Below the pieces are notes generated by a model. It searched no databases. It saw nothing but the letters and a program-made list of their open reading frames with translations, and was not told where the DNA came from. Source: Deltaproteobacteria bacterium (GTDB lineage Bacteria > Desulfobacterota > Dissulfuribacteria > Dissulfuribacterales > QOAL01). From it: 8,098 bases of DNA. Positions 1 through 5,677 of this stretch are shown one piece after another. The stretch spans positions 1 to 8,098 of the forward strand of contig JALSKY010000262.1 in NCBI GenBank assembly GCA_026988585.1, written 5' to 3'. Made by a program: the position numbers and the translations under genes. Every line of letters starts with the position of its first letter. Position 1 is the stretch's first letter.

Positions 1-124
1 AGGCAAGATCCGGGCATCCTGCCCCTGCATCTAAGGTGTACCAGAAGCCGGGATAGAGATCATAGCTGTCAGAATAGGGTGGATCAAAAGGATCAAGAAG
101 CGGGCTGGCCTGGCCAATGGTGCT
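1..124. repeat. Perfect 124-bp inverted repeat, left copy
   Basis: The reverse complement of 1-124 is identical, base for base, to 3092-3215. The match ends sharply at 125 (opposite 3091), where the two genes become strongly diverged. The left copy may continue outside the window. It lies within a coding region and encodes the IGQASPLL...YPGFWYTLDAGAGCPDLA segment. Confidence 0.97.
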
Positions 125-319
125 ATCAGCCTTGAAGGCTGCTGAGGCCATGGATCTGCCGCCACCAGAAAAGACAGAAGTAGGTATGGAATAGCTCTCA
201 CTGGCGCTTCCTGATCCGTGAGATATGTTGGGAAAGAGACTGGGTGCCATGAAGGCCAGAACCACTAAAAAGATGGCCGGCCTGGTCCAATACACCCAAA
301 AGAGGCCGTTTCTTGCCAT
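1..319 (-). CDS. Exported dockerin-like surface protein, paralogue of the 2921-3334 gene (partial, runs off left edge)
   Basis: The ATG at 319-317 opens an uninterrupted minus-strand frame of 106 codons that leaves the window at base 1. The N-terminus (MARNGLFWVYWTRPAIF...) has basic residues followed by a hydrophobic stretch, a signal peptide or membrane anchor. It is followed by SYSIPTSVFSGGG and STIGQASPLLDPFDPPYSD, the same layout as the protein at 2921-3334. From STIGQ onward the two proteins are identical because the DNA is a perfect 124-bp inverted copy, while upstream they are clearly diverged. The part lost beyond the edge probably carries the EF-hand-like segment seen in the paralogue. 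A purine-rich AGGGGG lies about 5 bases before the start. A minus-strand promoter can be drawn at 396-424. No specific function is known to me. Confidence 0.8.
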   Translation of the reverse strand, partial: MARNGLFWVYWTRPAIFLVVLAFMAPSLFPNISHGSGSASESYSIPTSVFSGGGRSMASAAFKADSTIGQASPLLDPFDPPYSDSYDLYPGFWYTLDAGAGCPDLA

Positions 320-395
320 ATAAGCCCCCTTTCAGGCAGACAGCCCGGTTAGATCAGGGAAATCTGATAACGATATAACGATTGCCTACATTTTT

Positions 396-424
396 ATTAT
401 GAAGATATTGGGCCTACAGATCAA
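396..424 (-). promoter_or_regulatory. Putative sigma70 promoter for the minus-strand gene at 319
   Basis: On the minus strand TTGATC (424-419) is followed after 17 bases by CATAAT (401-396), about 75 bases upstream of the ATG at 319. Hexamers and spacing fit a sigma70-type promoter. This is prediction by eye only. Confidence 0.4.
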
Positions 425-553
425 GGGACGATGCAGTAAAATAAGGGAGGTTTCCAGCATAATTATCTGCTTTAATAGGCGTTTCAACGAAAAAACAAAA
501 TTATTACAAATTATTTCCAGATAATATTGACTTTTCAGCCCCCAAAAAGGGTA

Positions 554-583
554 TTGACTTTATTTCTGCAACGTTGATATAAG
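554..583 (+). promoter_or_regulatory. Putative sigma70 promoter for the cohesin operon
   Basis: TTGACT (554-559) is followed after 18 bases by TATAAG (578-583), giving an expected start of transcription near 590 and a leader of roughly 60 bases. A second TTGACTTT copy sits 27 bases upstream at 527 without an equally good -10 box. Confidence 0.5.
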
Positions 584-640
584 ATAACTATAAGGGCAAA
601 TTCAACTATTTCCTGAGCAACTTTCCTGGACCTCTACAGT

Positions 641-650
641 AAGGAGGTGA
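641..650 (+). promoter_or_regulatory. Strong ribosome binding site that decides the start at 653
   Basis: AAGGAGGTGA is a near-perfect anti-Shine-Dalgarno match. Because the alternative GTG at 647 lies inside it, the ATG at 653 is the sensible start. Confidence 0.85.
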
Positions 651-652
651 TC

Positions 653-1435
653 ATGGAACGGGCCAATCTCAAGTTCCTGTCTTCTGTCTTTGTCTCTATC
701 GCCACCCTGGTGCTGACAGCATCCACTGTATATGGGCTTACCGTGTCACTGGAGCCTGCTACTGCCCAGCGGGAGGTCGGTGGCAAGGTCAGGGTGCACA
801 TCTATGCAGAGGGGGCTGACAGCTTGATAAGCATGGGAGTAAAGGTCACCTTTGATCCGGCTGTTCTGGAGGTGGTTGAGGCCACCAAGTTCGAAAATCT
901 GGACAATGGCTGGCTCCTGGATGCAGATGGCAACCCTGCCACCACCAATGACCAGTACAACACCCCGGCTGTGGAGATCGACAATGCAAATGGCACCGTC
1001 GTGATGATCGGGGGCCACATGAAAGGAGTGGGTACTGCAGGCCTCAATGGCAAGGTGCTCCTTGGCTGGATAGTATTTCAGGCCAAGTTAAACGGGACCA
1101 GTTACCTTAGTGTGGATCTCGGCAAATACCATCCTGACCATCCGTCCCAGACCTTTGACAACTTTGTGAAACTGGACGGGACAGTGGATGAACCCACCAA
1201 TCTCCCTGGAGACCTTGGAGTGATTTGCATCATGGATGGGGCGTGTGAGGGAGATGTCAACGGCAATGGTTCTGTAGCCTTTGATGATTATGCCAAGTTA
1301 AATACCGCGTGGGGAGCCAACTTTGGAGATCCCAATTACGATCCTTCCTGTGATCTAAATGGTGATGGATCCATTAACTTTCCAGATTTTGCGATCCTTA
1401 ATAATGACTGGGGGCGAACGTGTAATTGTCCTTAA
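653..1435 (+). CDS. Exported cohesin-dockerin protein
   Basis: This 260-residue protein has a signal peptide (about 1-28, ending ...STVYG). Residues 30-175 resemble a cohesin domain: VSLEPATAQREVGGKVRV followed by the typical MGVKVTFDPAVLEVV segment. A type I dockerin lies at about 198-258, with two calcium-binding repeats, GDVNGNGSVAFDDYAKL and CDLNGDGSINFPDFAIL, each carrying Asp/Asn at the EF-hand loop positions. Cysteines bracket the dockerin (C198, CNCP at the end). I start at ATG 653, five bases after AGGAGG (642-647); a GTG at 647 overlaps that ribosome binding site and is unlikely. Cohesin and dockerin domains bind each other in known systems, so this protein could link to itself or to the next gene's cohesin. 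It is the first gene of a three-gene operon. No enzymatic domain is visible. Confidence 0.88.
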   Translation: MERANLKFLSSVFVSIATLVLTASTVYGLTVSLEPATAQREVGGKVRVHIYAEGADSLISMGVKVTFDPAVLEVVEATKFENLDNGWLLDADGNPATTNDQYNTPAVEIDNANGTVVMIGGHMKGVGTAGLNGKVLLGWIVFQAKLNGTSYLSVDLGKYHPDHPSQTFDNFVKLDGTVDEPTNLPGDLGVICIMDGACEGDVNGNGSVAFDDYAKLNTAWGANFGDPNYDPSCDLNGDGSINFPDFAILNNDWGRTCNCP

Positions 1436-1463
1436 ACCTTTGACAGAGTAAGGAGGAGAAGTG

Positions 1464-2096
1464 ATGGAAAAGAGAAATTTTTTGATTGGTGTCTTGGTCA
1501 GTTTTCTGCTATCTATGACTGTTCAGGCTGGGGCAGCAACGTCGGTGTGGCTGGACCTGTTGCCAGGCGATGGCAACCCTGATGTATCCTATTCATTGTT
1601 GGTAGGAAATACTTTCTCTGCTGATGTCTTTGTATCAGAACTTCCGGAAAATCCTAAGATCTATACTATGGCCTTCAAAATCAAATATGACCCAAGCCAG
1701 GTAAATCTATTGTCTGCCCAGGTGTTTGATGACGGTAGTATCGGCTGGCCATTTCGACCGTCATACAATTATGGCGAGGGCGAGGTAGATTTGGCGGCAG
1801 GGTCGCCACTAGGAGTTGCGCATTCAGGGACAGTAAAGCTGGGTACTCTTGAGTTCCAATGTATTGCTCCTGGATTAAGTGTCTTGGACTTGGAGCCAAC
1901 TGACCAGACTGGTTGGGGCTTTTATACCGGTGCCGGAGTAAAATTCGATGATCAGATAACTTGGATCGATTTGGAACTTCGCCAGACCCCTGTGCCTGTC
2001 CCGGCAAGTCTGCTGCTTCTCGGTTTTGGCCTTGTAGGTGTTGTATGTGTGGCAAGGAAACAGTCTGGAACAAGTCAGAATAGCTCCAGGATTTAG
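1464..2096 (+). CDS. Exported cohesin-domain protein with PEP-CTERM-like sorting tail
   Basis: This 210-residue protein has a signal peptide (about 1-25, ending TVQAGAA). A cohesin-like domain covers about 28-170, with LVGNTFSADVFVSELPEN, MAFKIKYDPSQVNLLSAQVF and the late GTVKLGTLEFQCIAPG strand. The C-terminus has PVPVPASLLLLGFGLVGVVC then VARK, the pattern of VPxPA-type PEP-CTERM signals recognised by exosortase/archaeosortase-type sorting systems. An unusual ten-residue tail (QSGTSQNSSRI region) follows the basic end. The ATG at 1464 sits seven bases after AGGAGG (1451-1456); a GTG at 1461 is a weaker choice. The gene follows the cohesin-dockerin gene by 28 bases with no terminator between. 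I infer that it is the cell-surface docking partner for dockerin proteins made nearby. Confidence 0.85.
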   Translation: MEKRNFLIGVLVSFLLSMTVQAGAATSVWLDLLPGDGNPDVSYSLLVGNTFSADVFVSELPENPKIYTMAFKIKYDPSQVNLLSAQVFDDGSIGWPFRPSYNYGEGEVDLAAGSPLGVAHSGTVKLGTLEFQCIAPGLSVLDLEPTDQTGWGFYTGAGVKFDDQITWIDLELRQTPVPVPASLLLLGFGLVGVVCVARKQSGTSQNSSRI

Positions 2097-2129
2097 AATT
2101 GAGATCAGTTACGTAGGAGGAATGGAGAA

Positions 2130-2690
2130 ATGTTGAAAAGGATTGTCAGATTGGGTCTCATCTTCATGTTATTCCTTGTTGGTGTGGCCCATGCCAATAC
2201 TATCTGGATGCCTACTGAATCAGGAGCCATCGATATCAATTACAGTTGGGGCTCTGAGCCATGGTGGGATCTTTCCCAAAGCGGGTTTGCAATCCTGGAT
2301 GATACAGCAGATCCAAACGATCCTGCTGCAGAACGGTTGCTTATTACTGACCCTACGCCTGTTACGCTTCCAGAAATTAAGTTCTACTCGGATACCATCA
2401 GTTTTATGCCCTCTGGTTCCGATTGGGTCATCCAGAGCTCTGAGAGCGGAAACAGCATAACATTGAGCGATTCATTCCTGTTCCAAGTAGTAGTGAATTT
2501 CGATGGGGGCTGGGTGGAACCCAGCTTCTATCAGACCGCCCAGGGTCAATATATACTTATGGGGCCTGATGAAGACTGGGTGCTACAGGTGGATGCCAAA
2601 CCGGTGCCTCTGCCCTCTGCTGTCATGCTCCTGGGATCGGGACTCCTCGGGCTCATGGGATATTGTGGATATAGAAACAGAAGTAAATGA
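2130..2690 (+). CDS. PEP-CTERM-like sorted exported protein, function unknown
   Basis: This 186-residue protein starts at an ATG nine bases after AGGAGG (2115-2120). It has a clear signal peptide (MLKRIVRLGLIFMLF..., probably cleaved after AHA at about residue 22). The middle part is acidic and rich in Trp, Ser and Asp, with no domain I recognise. It ends with PVPLPSAVMLLGSGLLGLMG then YCGYRNRSK, a textbook VPLPA-type PEP-CTERM tail: motif, hydrophobic stretch, basic end. It is the third gene of the operon, 33 bases after the cohesin gene, and is followed by a terminator. It is likely a surface or extracellular matrix protein sorted by the same machinery as its neighbour. The exosortase itself is not in the window. 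Confidence 0.85.
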   Translation: MLKRIVRLGLIFMLFLVGVAHANTIWMPTESGAIDINYSWGSEPWWDLSQSGFAILDDTADPNDPAAERLLITDPTPVTLPEIKFYSDTISFMPSGSDWVIQSSESGNSITLSDSFLFQVVVNFDGGWVEPSFYQTAQGQYILMGPDEDWVLQVDAKPVPLPSAVMLLGSGLLGLMGYCGYRNRSK

Positions 2691-2704
2691 TAACCACCAA
2701 AAGG

Positions 2705-2738
2705 AGCAGGGTCCAGGAAAGGACCCTGCTTTGGTTCT
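2705..2738 (+). terminator. Rho-independent terminator of the cohesin operon
   Basis: The stem AGCAGGGTCC (2705-2714) pairs perfectly with GGACCCTGCT (2721-2730) across a six-base loop. It is followed by a T-rich run (TTGGTTCTT). It lies 15 bases after the stop of the last operon gene. Confidence 0.85.
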
Positions 2739-2888
2739 TAAATACGGAGAAGACCTGTTTGAATCCGCAATTAGAAAGTGACGAGCGATCTTGTTCTGCC
2801 TGCAAGGGGCAGGCGGCGGGCGGTGAGGTCTTGTAAAGTTTAGAAGCCTCACTCATTGGCCATTACGCCTCGACCAGGTCCTCGTTGG

Positions 2889-2903
2889 ACGATCTTTGAT
2901 CGT
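2889..2903. repeat. Perfect hairpin in the leader of the 2921 gene
   Basis: ACGATC-TTT-GATCGT is a perfect 6-bp stem with a three-base loop. It ends eight bases before the ribosome binding site (AGGTGG, 2911-2916) of the gene at 2921. A second hairpin, GCCTGC-AAGGG-GCAGGC (2798-2814), lies about 75 bases further upstream. Neither has a T-run. They could be leader structures or an operator; no clear promoter was found between the terminator at 2738 and 2921. Confidence 0.4.
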
Positions 2904-2920
2904 GAAAGAGAGGTGGAAAG

Positions 2921-3334
2921 ATGGCCATTTCAAAAGCCCCAACAGTTCATGGCCTCCTGTTTTGTGTAGTCTTTTTCTTTATACTCTATCCCTTATCTCT
3001 GCGAGCAGGCGCCAGCTCATCTTATGCCGTTCCGACCTCGGTGATCTCAGGAGGAGGGAACCTGTCTGGTTCTGAAAACTTCGAGATAAGCAGCACCATT
3101 GGCCAGGCCAGCCCGCTTCTTGATCCTTTTGATCCACCCTATTCTGACAGCTATGATCTCTATCCCGGCTTCTGGTACACCTTAGATGCAGGGGCAGGAT
3201 GCCCGGATCTTGCCTGCTTTGCAGCAGGGTTCGGGCAGCTTGGCAGTGAACCCGGCTATAGCCCGGGATGTGATCTTGACCATGATGGAGACATGGATGG
3301 TACAGACCTGGCCCTGTTCATATCCGGGCCCTGA
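2921..3334 (+). CDS. Exported protein with degenerate dockerin-like C-terminus
   Basis: This 137-residue protein begins with a hydrophobic signal peptide (about 1-30, ...LLFCVVFFFILYPLSLRAGA). It continues SSYAVPTSVISGGG and SSTIGQASPLLDPFDPPYSD, then YPGFWYTLDAGAG. The last 44 residues (94-137) look like a dockerin whose first calcium loop is gone: CPDLACFAAGFG resembles the helix after a first loop, and CDLDHDGDMDGTDLALF is a complete second EF-hand loop. The protein then stops abruptly at ISGP. Residues from STIGQ to about DLA are encoded by the right copy of the 124-bp inverted repeat shared with the gene at 1-319. It is the first gene of an operon with the fibre protein, whose preferred start lies 20 bases past this stop. 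Its role is unknown; a docking or adaptor subunit is an inference. Confidence 0.82.
   Translation: MAISKAPTVHGLLFCVVFFFILYPLSLRAGASSSYAVPTSVISGGGNLSGSENFEISSTIGQASPLLDPFDPPYSDSYDLYPGFWYTLDAGAGCPDLACFAAGFGQLGSEPGYSPGCDLDHDGDMDGTDLALFISGP
3092..3215. repeat. Perfect 124-bp inverted repeat, right copy
   Basis: Identical to the reverse complement of 1-124. It lies wholly inside the 2921-3334 gene. The two copies flank a segment of 2967 bases carrying the divergent promoters and the three-gene cohesin operon. Confidence 0.97.
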
Positions 3335-3354
3335 TGCAATACAGGAGGAGAGTC

Positions 3355-5394
3355 ATGAAGAGCTATGGGCGAATTTTTCTGTTGGCCGTGGTGCTGGTGG
3401 CTGTAAGCGCCTTGTCTGTCCTTGCAGTGCCGGGGATGATAAACTACCAGGGAAAGCTGACAGACAGTGACAGCTATCCCCTGGATGGCACCTACCAGGT
3501 GCAGTTTCACATCTATGATGCCGCAACAGGAGGAAGTGAGCTTTGGAGCGAGACCCAGAGCGTCACTGTTACAGACGGGATCTACAATGTGCAGCTCGGT
3601 TCTGTAACACCTCTAACTGCTGGTGTTTTTTCATCAGACGCGGTCTATCTGGAGGTTGTGATCTTAAACGACGACACCTCAACCTGGGAGACCCTTTCTC
3701 CGAGACAAAGGCTCACCTCAACCGCCTTTTCCTTCAGGGCAGCCGATGCTGAGAGCCTTGAAGGCCATGCCAGCTCTGAGTTTGCGCTCACAACCCACCA
3801 GCACGACGGGAGCGATATCACGTCCGGCACAATAGATGAGGCCCGCATTCCCGATTCAATCGCCAGGGATGGTGAGGTCTTTGGTATTGTTACAGGAAGC
3901 GATGGGTCAGGCTCCGGCCTGGATGCAGACCTGCTTGACGGAAAGGATTCTTCAGAGTTTGGAACAGCCAGCCAGGTGGCAACAAACCAGAGCAATATCT
4001 CTGCCCTTCAGGCTGCGCTGACCAACCTTCAGGCCACAGTAAACAGTTTGTCCAGCCAGGTATCAGACCTCCAGGACCGGGTAGATACCCTGGAGGCCGA
4101 AAACGCGGAACTCAAGAAGAAGCTCAAGTATGTGACTGTAAGCGGAACCGATATGTATATAACAGGGGCCAATCTCTACATCAGGAGCGGAAGCGGTTCC
4201 ACAGATGGCACGGTAAACGGTCTTGGCAACCTGATCATCGGCTACAACGAGCCGCGTAGCACCTCTCCTGATCAAACGGGCTCCCACAACCTGATCATAG
4301 GGAGATACCACAACTACAGCAGTTACGGGGGCATTGTCGTCGGGTATTATAATACCATTTCAGCCGCTTATGCCACTGTAAGCGGGGGCCACCATAACAC
4401 AGCCAGCGGTTTCTCCGCATCTGTAAGCGGGGGACATAACAATGAAGCCAGCGGGTCTTATGCCTCTGTAAATGGAGGACGTAGCAACCAGGCCAGCGGT
4501 TATTACGCATCTGTAAGCGGGGGATATGAAAACATAGCCAGCGGTGATTATGCCTCTGTAAGTGGGGGATGGATCAATGAAGCCAACAGTTTTTCCACTT
4601 CTGTAAGCGGCGGATTCAGTAACACAGCCAGCGGTTCTGCCGCCTCGGTTAGCGGAGGAGGCCACAATACGGCCGGCGGGACTTCTGCTTCTGTAAGCGG
4701 GGGAGAATACAACACAGCCAGCTATCCTTATGCCACTGTAAGCGGGGGAGAATACAACACAGCCAGCGGTTATTACGCATCTGTAAGCGGGGGTAGTTAC
4801 AACCAGGCCAGCGGATCCTATTCCTTTGTGGCAGGAGGTGGCGGACCAAATGAGTATGATGGAAACATTGCCTTTGCCAACTATTCTGCCATCCTTGGAG
4901 GGCTCAACAACCTGGCAGGTGACGGTACAAAATCCTGGAACAGTGACGCAGATCGATATGTGGTTTCACCAGGTAGCGATCATGGCATTGGACAACAGGC
5001 CTGTGTAAGCGGTGGAGCTGTTAACATAGCCAGCGGTTTTAAGGCTACTGTCAGCGGAGGACATGCCAACACAGCGAGTGGTGAGAGCGCCTCGATCAGC
5101 GGGGGCAGCAGTAACTCCGCCAGTGGCGCTGATGCCTCTGTAAGCGGGGGATATTACAACACAGCAAGCGGCAGTGGCGCCTCGGTGAGCGGGGGATATT
5201 ACAACACAGCCAGCGATTATTCCGCCTCAGTAAGCGGGGGACGCTACAACGCTGCCAGCGGTGATTTCGCCTCGGTGAGCGGGGGTACTAGCAACACAGC
5301 CAGCGGTTATTCTGCCTCTGTAAGTGGGGGATACGACCGCGGGGCCTCAGACACCTATGACTGGAGGGGAGGTCAGTACTTCAGCGACCAGTGA
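3355..5394 (+). CDS. Exported repetitive fibre or adhesin-like protein (YadA-head-like 15-residue repeats)
   Basis: This 679-residue protein has a signal peptide (about 1-25, ending SVLA). A beta-rich N-terminal region runs to about 115 (PGMINYQGKL, GTYQVQFHIYDAATGG, SPRQRLTSTAFSFRAADA). Next come tail-fibre-like motifs (HQHDGSDITSGTIDEARI, LDADLLDGKDSSEF). A coiled coil covers about 203-258 (heptads such as VSDLQDRVDTLEAENAELKK). The rest is 15-residue repeats of consensus SVSGGxYNTASGxYA: ten at 341-490, a 59-residue non-repeat insert at 491-549, seven at 550-654, and a partial last one. Similar repeats form left-handed beta-rolls in trimeric adhesin heads. No YadA-type membrane anchor and no PEP-CTERM tail follow; it ends DWRGGQYFSDQ. 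The start at ATG 3355 is six bases after AGGAGG (3343-3348); an in-frame ATG at 3334 overlaps the previous stop but lacks a binding site. Confidence 0.88.
   Translation: MKSYGRIFLLAVVLVAVSALSVLAVPGMINYQGKLTDSDSYPLDGTYQVQFHIYDAATGGSELWSETQSVTVTDGIYNVQLGSVTPLTAGVFSSDAVYLEVVILNDDTSTWETLSPRQRLTSTAFSFRAADAESLEGHASSEFALTTHQHDGSDITSGTIDEARIPDSIARDGEVFGIVTGSDGSGSGLDADLLDGKDSSEFGTASQVATNQSNISALQAALTNLQATVNSLSSQVSDLQDRVDTLEAENAELKKKLKYVTVSGTDMYITGANLYIRSGSGSTDGTVNGLGNLIIGYNEPRSTSPDQTGSHNLIIGRYHNYSSYGGIVVGYYNTISAAYATVSGGHHNTASGFSASVSGGHNNEASGSYASVNGGRSNQASGYYASVSGGYENIASGDYASVSGGWINEANSFSTSVSGGFSNTASGSAASVSGGGHNTAGGTSASVSGGEYNTASYPYATVSGGEYNTASGYYASVSGGSYNQASGSYSFVAGGGGPNEYDGNIAFANYSAILGGLNNLAGDGTKSWNSDADRYVVSPGSDHGIGQQACVSGGAVNIASGFKATVSGGHANTASGESASISGGSSNSASGADASVSGGYYNTASGSGASVSGGYYNTASDYSASVSGGRYNAASGDFASVSGGTSNTASGYSASVSGGYDRGASDTYDWRGGQYFSDQ
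4375..4824 (+). repeat. 45-bp tandem repeat array 1 (10 units)
   Basis: Ten head-to-tail units of exactly 45 bp, each encoding a 15-residue SVSGG...ASG unit. The start (TCTGTAAGCGGGGG) and the AACACAGCCAGCGG part are the best conserved. The array is in frame with the fibre gene throughout. Confidence 0.95.
5002..5316 (+). repeat. 45-bp tandem repeat array 2 (7 units)
   Basis: Seven in-frame 45-bp units of the same family as array 1, followed by a partial unit from 5317. Neighbouring units such as those at 5137-5226 share long identical stretches (GATATTACAACACAGC). This suggests recent unit duplication. Confidence 0.95.
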
Positions 5395-5420
5395 TACAGC
5401 GTCTGCGGTGAGTTATTCCC

Positions 5421-5447
5421 GGCCGGGGGCTATCCCCGGCCTTTTTT
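5421..5447 (+). terminator. Rho-independent terminator after the fibre gene
   Basis: GGCCGGGG (5421-5428) pairs perfectly with CCCCGGCC (5434-5441) across a five-base loop. A run of six T follows at once (5442-5447). It lies 26 bases after the fibre gene's stop. Confidence 0.95.
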
Positions 5448-5485
5448 GTGCCATTTCACCTGTTGTTCCAAAATTGTTCCCAAGG

Positions 5486-5511
5486 GAAAAGATTTTCAGG
5501 AAAAGTTTTCC
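5486..5511. repeat. Two adjacent small AT-rich dyads
   Basis: GAAAAGATTTTC (5486-5497) and GGAAAAGTTTTCC (5499-5511) are two near-identical perfect dyads separated by one base. They lie in the 230-bp gene-free stretch between the terminator at 5447 and the ATG at 5678. They could be a paired protein-binding site. That stretch also holds a CAAGGC-CA-GCCTTG dyad (5625-5638), and no convincing promoter with normal spacing. Confidence 0.35.
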
Positions 5512-5677
5512 CCAAAAATGAAACGTGACCATATATTCCACCCTTTTTCAGGCAAAACACGTCATGATTTGAATAATTTTACGGAACGTTTTTTGTATAT
5601 TCTGGACTAAAGCCGTTTTTGGCCCAAGGCCAGCCTTGAGGCCACATACTCAAAGGCTAAACAGGGGAGGAGATAAT

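Larger units (their letters stand above)
320..652. other. Divergent intergenic region
   Basis: This 333-bp stretch separates the two divergent surface-protein genes and contains no convincing gene. It is AT-rich, especially 481-530. It holds a candidate minus-strand promoter (396-424), a candidate plus-strand promoter (554-583), two direct copies of TTGACTTT starting at 527 and 554, and the ribosome binding site of the next gene (641-650). No terminator-like hairpin was seen, as expected between divergent genes. Confidence 0.7.

Noticed and set aside
2143..2460. Alternative plus-strand frame inside the third operon gene
   Set aside because: It overlaps the PEP-CTERM-like protein gene, which has the ribosome binding site, signal peptide and sorting tail.
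3334..3354. ATG at 3334 overlapping the previous stop as the fibre gene start
   Set aside because: No ribosome binding site precedes it, while ATG 3355 has AGGAGG six bases upstream and begins a clean signal peptide.
4295..4849. Open minus-strand frames across the repeat array (repetitive Arg/Leu/Trp or Tyr-Arg-Gly proteins)
   Set aside because: They mirror the 45-bp repeat of the plus-strand gene, have no ribosome binding site, and their repetitive composition is explained by the antisense of the real gene.
4375..5316. Regular repeats that might be mistaken for a CRISPR array
   Set aside because: Units are contiguous 45-bp in-frame coding repeats without spacers, and they encode a clear 15-residue protein repeat.
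5317..5394. Possible YadA-type outer-membrane anchor at the end of the fibre protein
   Set aside because: Only about 25 residues follow the last full repeat, and they contain no beta-barrel strands; an anchor would need about 70 or more.
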